A stretch of 64,000 nt of DNA, taken from the NCBI GenBank assembly GCA_015234465.1, contig JADGNA010000006.1:62001-126000 (forward strand). The letters are read 5' to 3'. The position numbers and the translations under genes are program-made. Below are positions 17,127 to 25,415 of the stretch, piece after piece. The notes beneath the pieces are model-generated. The model did no database searches. It was not told where the DNA came from and was given only the letters and a program-made list of their open reading frames with translations. Each line of letters opens with the position of its first letter. Position 1 is the stretch's first letter. The stretch comes from Salinibacterium sp. GTDB lineage: Bacteria > Actinomycetota > Actinomycetes > Actinomycetales > Microbacteriaceae.

Positions 17127-19286
17127 TCAGTTGGTCCTGAAGAGCGGGCCAGTGCCGACGCAGCGCATCGTCTCCCCTGGGGCGAGTTCTGCGCGCGGGC
17201 ACGAGACGCTCGTGAGGCGGTCATCGACCAGCACGATGTCGCTGATCAGGGTCATGCCGAGGTTGGACACGTCGTAGGTCCACGTGACGGTGCTTCCGAG
17301 CGGTCGTGTCGCACCGCGGACGATCTCCTCCACGTCCGGGTCCATTGAGGCGGGATTGGCAACGCGAGCCCCGTCATCCGTGGCCCATCCCCTCTTGACG
17401 AGCTTGAGCCCGAGCGATTCTGACTGCACGTTGACGAATGTGCAGATGACCCTGTCGGCGACCCCCACCGTCAGTTCGACACCGAATGGTGTTGACGCCG
17501 ATGGCGGGACGGCAACGCCGTTGACCTCGCAACTCACCGACTGCAGGGACCATCGAGCGTCACGTTGCGCCTGCCGCATCTGCTCATCCAACGACACCGT
17601 GACAGACGACGACTCGGACGAGTCGAAGAGGAGGAAGTCCTCCGTCACACCCTCGACGTTCGTCGAGCGCGTCTGCTGCAGTGGCGTCGCGGCTGCGGCT
17701 TGGTTCCACACCGCACCGACGGATGTGCCGAAGCCGAAGTCCCATCCGGAACCACCGATCTCGATGGCAGCACTTCCGTCGCGCTGGATCTGCTTGACGA
17801 CCTTGACGTTCGCAGAGCAGATCGCGGTCTCGGCGATGTCCTTCAGCGCCCCTTCGATCTGCTCCCATTCGACCTGGAAGTAGTCCGCATCTGCCGCGTT
17901 GTCGGCGGTCGCATCGAAGGCGGTCTGGCCCGACACAGCCGCCAGGTTCTCCGGATCGCTGTTGATGGCCTTGCCTACACCGACCACAACCATGCGCGTC
18001 CCCGTGTGACCGTCGACGCCGGGATCGACCTTTCCCTTCAGTGTGTTCGCCGAGAAGATGGCGCTCTCGACCTCGACCATCTTCGTGTCGAGGCCGTTTC
18101 CGGCAACACGGTTCTGGGCGTCCATCTTGTAGTAGGTGGGCATGCCATCGGTCACGACGAGCGCGATGTCATACTGCTCACTCGATTTGGCGACCTGGTA
18201 GATGCCGGAGTCCCAGTTCGTTGCACCCCCGGCCGTGTAGGCGTTTATCCTCTTCTCGATCATGGCCATGTTGCCGTCGATCGGGACCGAGGGATAGTTC
18301 CGGCCCGTGTCGTCCTTGGCACTCGGGGCATTGGCGGCGAAGGTGTACAGGGCGACCGAGGAGCCGGTCCCCTCCAGGGCGGCGATGAAGCCGGTCGCTG
18401 CCGTCTTGAGTTCTGGAAGCGTGTTCCGCACGGAACCGGAGAGATCCAGCACGAGCGCGACCCGAAGCCCGACCCGGCAGATGAACTTCGGATTGTTGAG
18501 CGAGGACTGCCAGGTTCCCAGCGACCGGTACTCCCCGTCGGTGTTCACATCCTTCATGAAGTCGATGCCGGAGGTCACAGTGGTCTGCGCACGCACCTTG
18601 GCCGTGAGGAACTGGTATGGCTGGTCGCGCGCAGAGCCGTCAGTGCTCACCTTGAGCTCACTGTTCATGAACCACCCCGCGGGGGCACCGGTCTGGACCA
18701 CGACGAATCGCCTGTCGTAGTTCTCCTGTCCCTGGCCCGCGTTGGGAACGACGAAGTAGCAGTCACCATCGATGTCGGAGAGGCAGCTCGCCCAGGGGGC
18801 ATCCACCGGCGAAGCCATGTTGGCCAAGCCAGACGGCAGCGGGGTGTAGAGCTGGAGCGCCACACCCGCGAGGCCGTTGATGGTGCGCCTGGTTGCCGTG
18901 GTCGAACGATCTCCACCCGTCTTCACCAGGATCAGGCCGTCCGTCGGGGTGACCGGCGGGGCTGCTGCGAGGGTCGAGAGGCCCAGCTCCAGCATCGATG
19001 CCTCAGTCTCAGCCAAGGGCGTCACGAGGCCATCTGGCTCCGGCGTCGTCGTCGCCTCTTGCGGCAACTCTTCCTCCAGGCGTGCTCCCTCGGAGTCCAC
19101 GGCGTCCGCCTCCAGCACGTCCACCGCCTCCGATCGAAGCGGAGAGGCCGCGACGCCCGTGTCGAGCGTCGTCGGCGCGACCAGGCCTGCGATGAGCAGG
19201 GCGCCCAGAGCTGCCGCGGCGAGCGGGCGCCTCCGGTCGCGCTGCACTGGTGTGAGGGATGAATCACGCAGGGGAAGATCGGACAA
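17127..19286 (-). CDS. Secreted von Willebrand factor A protein, apparently C-terminally truncated
   Basis: 719 residues from a TTG start with GGAG eight bases upstream; the frame is open further, so the start is not certain. A signal peptide covers about residues 17-47. A SpaA-like beta region lies at about 115-210. A vWA domain (about 275-490) has the full MIDAS pattern DLSGS at 281-285 and VVTDGMPT. The last 90 residues begin a DUF7507/DUF11-type repeat (STVTWTYDVSNLG ... LAPGETMRC) that stops at GTGPLFRTN. Related pilus-like adhesins continue with more repeats and a sortase signal; here there is neither, so the tip-adhesin-like protein would be released or held by partners. First gene of the operon. 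Confidence 0.8.
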   Translation of the reverse strand: MSDLPLRDSSLTPVQRDRRRPLAAAALGALLIAGLVAPTTLDTGVAASPLRSEAVDVLEADAVDSEGARLEEELPQEATTTPEPDGLVTPLAETEASMLELGLSTLAAAPPVTPTDGLILVKTGGDRSTTATRRTINGLAGVALQLYTPLPSGLANMASPVDAPWASCLSDIDGDCYFVVPNAGQGQENYDRRFVVVQTGAPAGWFMNSELKVSTDGSARDQPYQFLTAKVRAQTTVTSGIDFMKDVNTDGEYRSLGTWQSSLNNPKFICRVGLRVALVLDLSGSVRNTLPELKTAATGFIAALEGTGSSVALYTFAANAPSAKDDTGRNYPSVPIDGNMAMIEKRINAYTAGGATNWDSGIYQVAKSSEQYDIALVVTDGMPTYYKMDAQNRVAGNGLDTKMVEVESAIFSANTLKGKVDPGVDGHTGTRMVVVGVGKAINSDPENLAAVSGQTAFDATADNAADADYFQVEWEQIEGALKDIAETAICSANVKVVKQIQRDGSAAIEIGGSGWDFGFGTSVGAVWNQAAAATPLQQTRSTNVEGVTEDFLLFDSSESSSVTVSLDEQMRQAQRDARWSLQSVSCEVNGVAVPPSASTPFGVELTVGVADRVICTFVNVQSESLGLKLVKRGWATDDGARVANPASMDPDVEEIVRGATRPLGSTVTWTYDVSNLGMTLISDIVLVDDRLTSVSCPRAELAPGETMRCVGTGPLFRTN

Positions 19287-19619
19287 TGGACACACTCCAT
19301 GGAGAATCGAAACGGCGAATGAGCAACACGGCAACGCCCGTGGCTCGGCACCGACACGAGCGAGGGGGTTGGAGGCGATACCCGGCGGCGGAGGATCGCA
19401 GACCGGCATATCGGTTCCAACCATAGGGATGCGGCAGGCGGTCCGAGCACCAAATGAGCGTCACAAACAGTCAGAGTCAGGGAATTGACAACGGCGCCAC
19501 ATCGCTGATCACGGCGCGCAGATACAATCGAATCGTGGGATGAGGGGTTGACTTGCCGCAGTGAGTGGACCGCGCTCGGTGACGGGTGACTCGATCACTC
19601 ACAGGGACGAGGAGGACGG
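19287..19619 (+). other. Intergenic region between divergent vWA and regulator genes
   Basis: 333 bases without a gene. It must hold promoters for the surface-protein operon (minus) and the regulator pair (plus). I see a GATACAAT that could be a -10 at about 19521-19528 but no convincing -35. An inverted repeat with 7-base arms GTGAGTG (19561-19567) and CACTCAC (19596-19602) lies just before the regulator's ribosome-binding site and could be an operator. The region is less GC-rich than its surroundings. Confidence 0.4.
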
Positions 19620-20474
19620 ATGTCGGCACACTCGTCCTATTCGCCGAAGGACCTGATTCAGAGTTCCCTCGATTCGCACCGTCGCGAGGTGGACGACTTC
19701 ACTTCCGGCCTCACTGAGCTGGTGACCGTGCTCCCGGAAAGGATGCGGCACTGGGCCATCGGCGAGGAGGAGATCGTGCACGCGACCGTCCTCGAGACGT
19801 GGAGCGGGGACCCCGCCACGGACGCCAGCTGGCTCGAACTGTTCTCTGACGGGATGTCGGACTATGGAGTCCCACCCGAACTGTGCGCGATGTTCCCGAA
19901 CGCGAGCGACTTCACCCGGTCCGCACCGGGCTTGGGATCCCTCCTCACCCGCGTAGATAACCCGTGCCGGCGGGTCCGTGCGCTCATCCAGGAGCCTCTC
20001 CCCATGGATTCGGCTACAAGGTTGAGGGACTATTTCGGAGCGGGGGGCGACGCTCGAGTCCATTCATCCCTGCCCCTCTTTCTTTGCGTCGACTCTGCCG
20101 CGAACGTCGCTATCGGCGGCGACGCGTCCGGAGCGGACGGCCTCGTGCTGCTACGGAGCCCCGTCATGGCGGGAATTGCGCGTGAACTCTTCAGCCGCCT
20201 GTGGACCACGGGGCGTTCGCTCCCCCACCGCAAGCACCTCCACGAATGGTCCCCACTCCTGCGGCTGCTCTTTCAAGGCGAGACCCTCGAGTCGGCGTCA
20301 CGCCGGCTACGCTACAACCCTCGAACCGCTCGACGCAGGCTTGAGGCCGCCTACGCGCATTACGGGGTGGGGACGCTGTTCTCGCTCGGCGTGGCCTGGG
20401 GTGCCAACGTGGTGGAGACCGGGCCGCACGCGGGACAGGATCAATCCAGGGAAGACGAAGGGACGAGGCGATGA
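19620..20474 (+). CDS. HTH regulator with LuxR-like C-terminal domain
   Basis: 284 residues from ATG with GAGGAGGA just upstream. The C-terminal 70 residues (ESASRRLRYNPRTARRRLE, then AHYGVGTLFSLGVAWG) form a helix-turn-helix of the LuxR/TrmB-associated kind and are clearly similar to the C-terminus of the next gene. The N-terminal 200 residues look like a diverged sensor or helical domain and match no family I know. It overlaps the next gene by four bases. The pair faces away from the surface-protein operon across 333 bases and probably controls it. Confidence 0.7.
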   Translation: MSAHSSYSPKDLIQSSLDSHRREVDDFTSGLTELVTVLPERMRHWAIGEEEIVHATVLETWSGDPATDASWLELFSDGMSDYGVPPELCAMFPNASDFTRSAPGLGSLLTRVDNPCRRVRALIQEPLPMDSATRLRDYFGAGGDARVHSSLPLFLCVDSAANVAIGGDASGADGLVLLRSPVMAGIARELFSRLWTTGRSLPHRKHLHEWSPLLRLLFQGETLESASRRLRYNPRTARRRLEAAYAHYGVGTLFSLGVAWGANVVETGPHAGQDQSREDEGTRR

Positions 20475-21502
20475 GCCCGCGCCGCAACGCCGTCAGCGAC
20501 GAGGTGCTGCTGCACGGGGCCCTGCGCAACAGGTCCCCTGATGTCCACAACCTTGCCGAGTTCATGGCGCTGTCGGTGGAGGAGACGAGCGCAGCGTTGA
20601 GCCGACTGCGCGACAGGGGACTGCTTCAGTTCGACGGCGCCTGCATCACGTACCTCAACCCCGCGGATGTCACGGAAACCGTCATCCAGGAGCAGGTGGC
20701 CGCGCACGCGCAACGAATCCACCGCGATCTTCTCGCCATCGCGGAGTTGAGCAGTCAGCTACGGGGCATGCTCATCGAGGGCGCCGGACCCTCCGAAGGC
20801 GAGTCCTGGCACCGCGACAGCGTGGAGATGTTCCGCGGCCCCCTCGCGGGCACCGACGCCCTGGAGCGGATGCTCGACAGCGAACGTCGCTCCGGGACGG
20901 CACAGCCGCAGGTCCTCGGCATGATGCCCGACCCCAACCCGCCCGCGATGACCCCGGAACACCAGCAGCGCATGTGGACGAAGGCGGCCAATCTGGAGGG
21001 ATCCCTGCGCCTCATCCTTCCGCGGCCGCCGGACGCCCTGCCTGAAGAAGCCCTGCTGAAGTACGCGCACCTCGGCGTGGACGTGCGCTGGCTCAGCCCG
21101 GTGCCCTCCTGGCTCTGGATAAACACATTCTCTGGACAGGTGGCGATGCCGCTTGTGTGGGGCGAGGTCTTTCCGATCACCGTCGCGATCGTGAGCGAAC
21201 CGGCCGCCGTCGCCATCTCCGTTGCACTGTTCGATGCGTGCTGGGCCGTTTCGGTTCCCATCCGAGCAGCAAGCACGGAACCTCTCTGGGGGCCCCTCCT
21301 GCGGCTCATGCGCCCCGGCCTGAGCCTCAACGAATCCGCAGGGCGACTCGGCATCACACCCCGCACCGCTCGTCGCCGCCTGGAGAAGGGGATGCAGCAT
21401 TACGGGGTCGACAGCTTCTTCGCGCTGGGAGCCGCATGGTCCGCAGAGCTGGAGGGCGGCAGGGTTCCCTATGCTCCGCGTCGATCGATCACCGACGGGT
21501 GA
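20471..21502 (+). CDS. TrmB/LuxR-type HTH transcriptional regulator
   Basis: 343 residues. The N-terminal 60 residues are a TrmB-like winged helix (DEVLLHGALRNRSPDVHNLAE, then VEETSAALSRLRDRGLL). The middle is a TrmB/PLD-like sensor region. The C-terminus has a second HTH (SAGRLGITPRTARRRLEKG, QHYGVDSFFALG) shared with the preceding gene. The start ATG overlaps the upstream stop (ATGA). Its stop codon is directly followed by the convergent stop of the glycosyltransferase, with no spacer. The effector is unknown. Confidence 0.75.
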   Translation: MSPRRNAVSDEVLLHGALRNRSPDVHNLAEFMALSVEETSAALSRLRDRGLLQFDGACITYLNPADVTETVIQEQVAAHAQRIHRDLLAIAELSSQLRGMLIEGAGPSEGESWHRDSVEMFRGPLAGTDALERMLDSERRSGTAQPQVLGMMPDPNPPAMTPEHQQRMWTKAANLEGSLRLILPRPPDALPEEALLKYAHLGVDVRWLSPVPSWLWINTFSGQVAMPLVWGEVFPITVAIVSEPAAVAISVALFDACWAVSVPIRAASTEPLWGPLLRLMRPGLSLNESAGRLGITPRTARRRLEKGMQHYGVDSFFALGAAWSAELEGGRVPYAPRRSITDG

Positions 21503-22744
21503 TCAGGCCGAGTCCCCCATCGTGACATCGGTGGAGGGGTCGGTGACTGCTTCACCACGATAGAGCCGCTCGAAGGTGCGCAGGGTGCGCTCGATGTCGT
21601 GCGGTTCGATCAGGGCGAGGCTTGCCCGCTTGAGGCGCAGGGTCTGCTCCCACGGCAAGGTCAGCACGGTCGTGAGCTTGGCCGCCAGGTCGTCGGCGTC
21701 GCCCGGCGCGAAGAGGAACCCGTTCTCGCCGTCGTGCACGAGGTGGGGCAGCGCCATGGCGTCGGCGGCGACGACGGGAAGCCCGGAGGCCATCGCCTCC
21801 ATCGTCGCGATGCTCTGCAGTTCGGCGATCGACGGCATGGCGAAGACGGATGCCCGGGTGAGCGTGTCGCGCAGCTCCTGGTCGCTGACGTACCCGGTGA
21901 AGTTGACGTTGGAGCGGATGCCGAGGCTGGCGGCGAGCTGCTTGAGCTGGTTCATCTGGTCGCCCCCGCCGACGATGTCGACCTTGGTGTCGAGCGCGGG
22001 GTCGAGCTTCGCGACGGCACGCAGGAGCACGTCGATGTGCTTCTCCCCCGTCACACGCCCGACGAACACGATGCGGTGTTCCTTCGGCTGCTCGAAACTG
22101 GGCGTGTAGAGGCTCGCGTCGATACCGCAGGAGATCGCGTGCACGCCCTTGACGGTGGTCTCGTGCTCGAGGAACGCCGCCGCCTTCTTCGTGGGCGTCG
22201 TGACCGCCGCGCACAGCGCGAAAGTGCGTGAGGCATCCGCCCATACCGCCCGAATGACGGGCTTCTGCAGGAACTTCGGCAGCAGCGCGTGCTCGATCAT
22301 GTTCTCGGGCATGAAGTGATTGGTGCCGATGACACGGATGCCGCGCTTGCTCGCCTGCCTCGCGAGGCCTCGACCAACGACGATGTGCGACTGGATGTGC
22401 ACGACGTCGGGCTTGACCTCGTCGAGGATGCGAGCCGCATGGGCCTGCGACCGCCACGGCAGCACAAAGCGCAGCCAGTCATGCGGATACCAGCGCCACG
22501 AGTAGACGCGGTGGACGCTGAACTTGGCGCCGTCGTGTTCCTCGGTGAAGCGACCGTGGCGCCGGCTGAATGCGGGCGCCTCCACGACGACGTCGTGCCC
22601 TCGCTGCGTCAGGCCGGCAGCGAGCCGTGAGGCGAAATTGGCAGCACCGTTCACATCGGGGGGAAAGGTGTCGCACCCGATCAGCACGCGCAGCGGCGAC
22701 CGCTGCGAGGGCGTCGAGTCGGGATCTGCTGGGTGTTCTTGCAC
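21503..22744 (-). CDS. GT4-family glycosyltransferase, PimB/diacylglycerol-glucosyltransferase-like
   Basis: 413 residues from a GTG with AAGGAA upstream; homology begins at LRVLIGCDTFPPDVNGAAN. The donor-side Rossmann domain has VGRVTGEKHIDVLL, GGGDQMNQL and the E-x7-E motif in SIATMEAMASGLPVVA. This is the type that adds mannose or glucose to membrane lipids such as diacylglycerol or phosphatidylinositol; the exact acceptor is inferred only loosely. Its C-terminus is the counterpart of the 13553-13648 remnant. The gene lies at the edge of the surface-protein locus. Confidence 0.85.
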   Translation of the reverse strand: MQEHPADPDSTPSQRSPLRVLIGCDTFPPDVNGAANFASRLAAGLTQRGHDVVVEAPAFSRRHGRFTEEHDGAKFSVHRVYSWRWYPHDWLRFVLPWRSQAHAARILDEVKPDVVHIQSHIVVGRGLARQASKRGIRVIGTNHFMPENMIEHALLPKFLQKPVIRAVWADASRTFALCAAVTTPTKKAAAFLEHETTVKGVHAISCGIDASLYTPSFEQPKEHRIVFVGRVTGEKHIDVLLRAVAKLDPALDTKVDIVGGGDQMNQLKQLAASLGIRSNVNFTGYVSDQELRDTLTRASVFAMPSIAELQSIATMEAMASGLPVVAADAMALPHLVHDGENGFLFAPGDADDLAAKLTTVLTLPWEQTLRLKRASLALIEPHDIERTLRTFERLYRGEAVTDPSTDVTMGDSA

Positions 22745-22847
22745 GCGGATGGGTTCCTTTTTGTGGTGTACCGCCTGGCGGCAGGGTGCGGCCCGGGTGG
22801 GGCGAAAAGCTCGAACCAACCTACCGCAGGCGTGGCTGATCCCCCGG

Positions 22848-23801
22848 TCAGGCGCGCGACTGTGGATGATGCCGGGCGAGCATGAACACGCCGCGCACCG
22901 CGAGGGCGCCCGCGACAAGGAAGACGAGGAGCACCGACCAGTGGGCGTCGCTCGCCTCGCCCAGCACCGCGATGCCGATCGTCACAGCGATGATGGGGTC
23001 AACGACCGTGAGGCCGGCGATCACGAGGTCAGGCGGGCCTGAGGAGTAGGCGTTCTGCACGAAGTAGCCACCGAGCACCGTGCCGATCAGGAGCGCAATG
23101 AGCGCGGCGAAGGTGAGCCACTCGAAATCACCCGTCTTGATGCGGTCGATTACTACTTTGGCGAGCGTCGCGACGAAGCCATAGAGGATGCCGGCGCCGA
23201 GGATGTACATGAGCGCCTTGAGCCGACTGCGGTACACGGCGAAGAGCAGGGCGAACGCGATCGCCACGACGGCGAGGATGCCGAGGATCACCAGCACCTG
23301 CGTATCGCTCACGGGGTGGGAGCGCGTCGTGAAGGCGGCGACGCCGACGAAGAGGGCGACGCCGACGACGCAGAAGGCGATCGCGCGGATGCTGACGCCA
23401 TCGAGCTTGACCTTGGACACCCGAGCGTTGAGCACGGCGGTGATGACGAGGGCGACGGCGCCGAGCGGCTGCACGAGCGTGATGGGCGCGAGATAGAGGC
23501 TCGTCAGCTGGAGCACGACTGCGAGCCCGAGCATGGCCGTGCCGATGAGCCAGGATGGGCGCGCCGCAAGGTGCGCGAGCTGTCGCAGGCTGAGCCCGGC
23601 CGTCTTCGCGAGCGGTTCGAGGGTCTCAACTCCCGCCGCCTGGACCTCGGCCAGCGCGCGAGCCTCGACCTTGGCAACGCCGCGGTGCTGCAGCTGTGCG
23701 CCCACGGCGAGGAAGACGGCTCCGAGCAGTGCGACGGGGATTCCGAGGTACTGCAAGGGAGTGAGGGACTCCACCGCGAGAAAGGTCAGGTCTGGCAGCA
23801 C
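22848..23801 (-). CDS. DMT-superfamily (EamA-like) membrane protein
   Basis: 317 residues with about 9-10 membrane segments in two repeats; a cytoplasmic stretch at 40-70 follows the first segment. It resembles actinobacterial DMT permeases and the NIPA-like magnesium-transporter branch (LQHRGVAKVEA after segment 1). Substrate unknown. The GTG at 23801 is preceded by TAGTGT and six bases, so the mRNA is probably leaderless. Divergent from def with 40 bases between start codons. Confidence 0.8.
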   Translation of the reverse strand: MLPDLTFLAVESLTPLQYLGIPVALLGAVFLAVGAQLQHRGVAKVEARALAEVQAAGVETLEPLAKTAGLSLRQLAHLAARPSWLIGTAMLGLAVVLQLTSLYLAPITLVQPLGAVALVITAVLNARVSKVKLDGVSIRAIAFCVVGVALFVGVAAFTTRSHPVSDTQVLVILGILAVVAIAFALLFAVYRSRLKALMYILGAGILYGFVATLAKVVIDRIKTGDFEWLTFAALIALLIGTVLGGYFVQNAYSSGPPDLVIAGLTVVDPIIAVTIGIAVLGEASDAHWSVLLVFLVAGALAVRGVFMLARHHPQSRA

Positions 23802-23807
23802 GTGACG

Positions 23808-23813
23808 ACACTA
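23808..23813 (-). promoter_or_regulatory. Leaderless -10 box of the DMT gene
   Basis: TAGTGT on the minus strand, six bases before GTG. It lies 16 bases from the def -10 box on the other strand, so the two promoters overlap. Confidence 0.55.
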
Positions 23814-23829
23814 CCGGCTGGCACCACGA

Positions 23830-23835
23830 TATTCT
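23830..23835 (+). promoter_or_regulatory. Leaderless -10 box of def
   Basis: TATTCT, then six bases, then the ATG of def; no Shine-Dalgarno is present. Confidence 0.6.
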
Positions 23836-23841
23836 TGCCGA

Positions 23842-24408
23842 ATGGCCGTGCTTCCGATCGTCATCACGGGTGACCCCGTACTCCACACCCCCGCAGGGCC
23901 TGTCAAGGACTTCGACGACGCGCTCCGCAGCCTCGTCGACGACATGTTCGAGACGATGGATGCCGCGCCCGGCGTCGGCCTCGCGGCACCGCAGGTCGGG
24001 GTGCCGCTGCGCGTCTTCGTCTACGGCTGGGTCGACGATGACGACATCGAGTATCGCGGAGTCGCGATCAACCCGGAGCTGTGGCTCAGCCCGCTCTCAA
24101 CCGTGCCACTGCACGACATGGCGGAGGCGGAGGGCTGCCTCTCGGTGCCAGGGGAACGCTACCCGCTCCGGAGAGCACACCGCATCATCCTGCGCGCCCT
24201 CGATCTCGACGGCCAGCCCTACGAGTTCACCGCCGATGGTTGGCTCGCCCGGATCTTCCAGCACGAGTACGACCACCTCGACGGCGTGCTCTATGTCGAC
24301 CGGCTGGACCATGCCAATGGCAAGGCGGCGGCGAAGGCAGTCAAGCGTGCTGGCTGGGGAACCCCAGGGCTGAGCTGGATGCCGGGGGTCGACGACCTCG
24401 AGGGCTGA
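23842..24408 (+). CDS. def: Peptide deformylase
   Basis: 188 residues. It removes the N-formyl group from new proteins. All three motifs are present: GVGLAAPQVG (residues 45-54), EGCLSVPG with the metal-binding Cys, and QHEYDHLDG with the two metal-binding His and catalytic Glu. The length is normal for the actinobacterial type. It starts at ATG without a ribosome-binding site, and a -10 box sits six bases upstream. It is convergent with azlD, with an 8-base gap. Confidence 0.97.
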   Translation: MAVLPIVITGDPVLHTPAGPVKDFDDALRSLVDDMFETMDAAPGVGLAAPQVGVPLRVFVYGWVDDDDIEYRGVAINPELWLSPLSTVPLHDMAEAEGCLSVPGERYPLRRAHRIILRALDLDGQPYEFTADGWLARIFQHEYDHLDGVLYVDRLDHANGKAAAKAVKRAGWGTPGLSWMPGVDDLEG

Positions 24409-24416
24409 AGCCCCGG

Positions 24417-24728
24417 TCATCCGCCGATCGTCGCGCGGATGATGGCCGCCGTCAGGGCCGCCGCCACGATCACAAGGATGAACGGCACCCGCAGGACGAA
24501 GAGCACCGCGGCGACAAAGATCGCGGGCACTCGCGCGTCGACCTCGACCTGCTGGCCGCTCGCGAGCGTCTGCGTTGCGACGAGCGCTGCGAGCAAGGCC
24601 ACCGTCAGGAGGCCGGCGACTCTGGACGGCTTCTCCCGCTCCATGAACTCGGCAGGCACGAGATAGCCGGAGATCTTGACCGCAAGCCCCGCGATCGACG
24701 CGATGATGACGATGGCCCAGAGCGTCAA
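24417..24728 (-). CDS. azlD: AzlD-family branched-chain amino acid transport subunit
   Basis: 103 residues, almost wholly membrane-embedded (three to four segments). The TTG start overlaps the azlC stop, giving the usual 103-residue length; a longer upstream frame has no homology. AzlD is the small partner of AzlC in exporters of branched-chain amino acids. The overlap implies equal production of the two subunits. Confidence 0.85.
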   Translation of the reverse strand: MTLWAIVIIASIAGLAVKISGYLVPAEFMEREKPSRVAGLLTVALLAALVATQTLASGQQVEVDARVPAIFVAAVLFVLRVPFILVIVAAALTAAIIRATIGG

Positions 24729-25414
24729 CGGGCACCCCAGTTCGTGAGACCAACGATGACCGCGACGAGGGCCGCGGCGATGACGGGCAGGCCCGGCGGA
24801 AGCCACGGTGTCAGCACGGTCGCGACGACCGCCGCGGCGACCGCGACGGCGACCGGCTGCAGGGCGCTCAGGCGTGGCCACAGCAGGCCGAGAAAGGCGG
24901 CCGCTGCAGCGGCGTCGAGGCCGTAACGGCTGACGTCACCCATGACGTTGCCGAGGAGCGCCCCCGCGAGGGTCGCGATGTTCCACCCGACGAAGATCAG
25001 GATGCCCGTCAACCAGAACCCCTTGCGCTGTTCTGTCAACTCCTTCTGCGCGGTGGCGACGGCGGTGCTCTCATCGATCGTCAGGTGGGCGGCCACGAGC
25101 CTGCGGACCCAACCCCTGCCGATGATCGGCCCCATCCGCATGGCATAGATCGCGTTGCGGCTTCCCAAGAGGGTGGCGCTCGCGATCGCGGCGGGCCCCG
25201 CGGCCGCCCCGCCCGCCGCGATGACCCCGACGAGTGCGAACTGCGAGCCGCCCGAGAACATGACGAGGCTCAGCACGCAGGCCTGCCACACGTCCAGACC
25301 GGCTGTGACTCCCAAGGCACCATAGGAGATGCCGTAGGCCGATACCGCCAGCGCGACGCTGACAGCGGTTCGGGCGACCGGCTCTCGACGCTCGGCCTGC
25401 TCGGCAGTGCTCAC
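24725..25414 (-). CDS. azlC: AzlC-family branched-chain amino acid exporter subunit
   Basis: 229 residues from a GTG one base after the histidine kinase stop. The family pattern is clear: AVSAYGISYGALGV at the start and FSGGSQFALVGVIAAGG in the second repeat, with about five to seven membrane segments. With AzlD it exports branched-chain amino acids such as leucine and isoleucine. It appears co-transcribed with the kinase upstream. Confidence 0.9.
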   Translation of the reverse strand: MSTAEQAERREPVARTAVSVALAVSAYGISYGALGVTAGLDVWQACVLSLVMFSGGSQFALVGVIAAGGAAAGPAAIASATLLGSRNAIYAMRMGPIIGRGWVRRLVAAHLTIDESTAVATAQKELTEQRKGFWLTGILIFVGWNIATLAGALLGNVMGDVSRYGLDAAAAAAFLGLLWPRLSALQPVAVAVAAAVVATVLTPWLPPGLPVIAAALVAVIVGLTNWGAR

Positions 25415-25415
25415 C

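Noticed and set aside
13463..21502. A tRNA-integrated genomic island with attachment sites
   Set aside because: The end of the tRNA is not repeated at the far side of the locus, no integrase is present, and a glycosyltransferase remnant lies between tRNA and locus; homologous exchange fits better.
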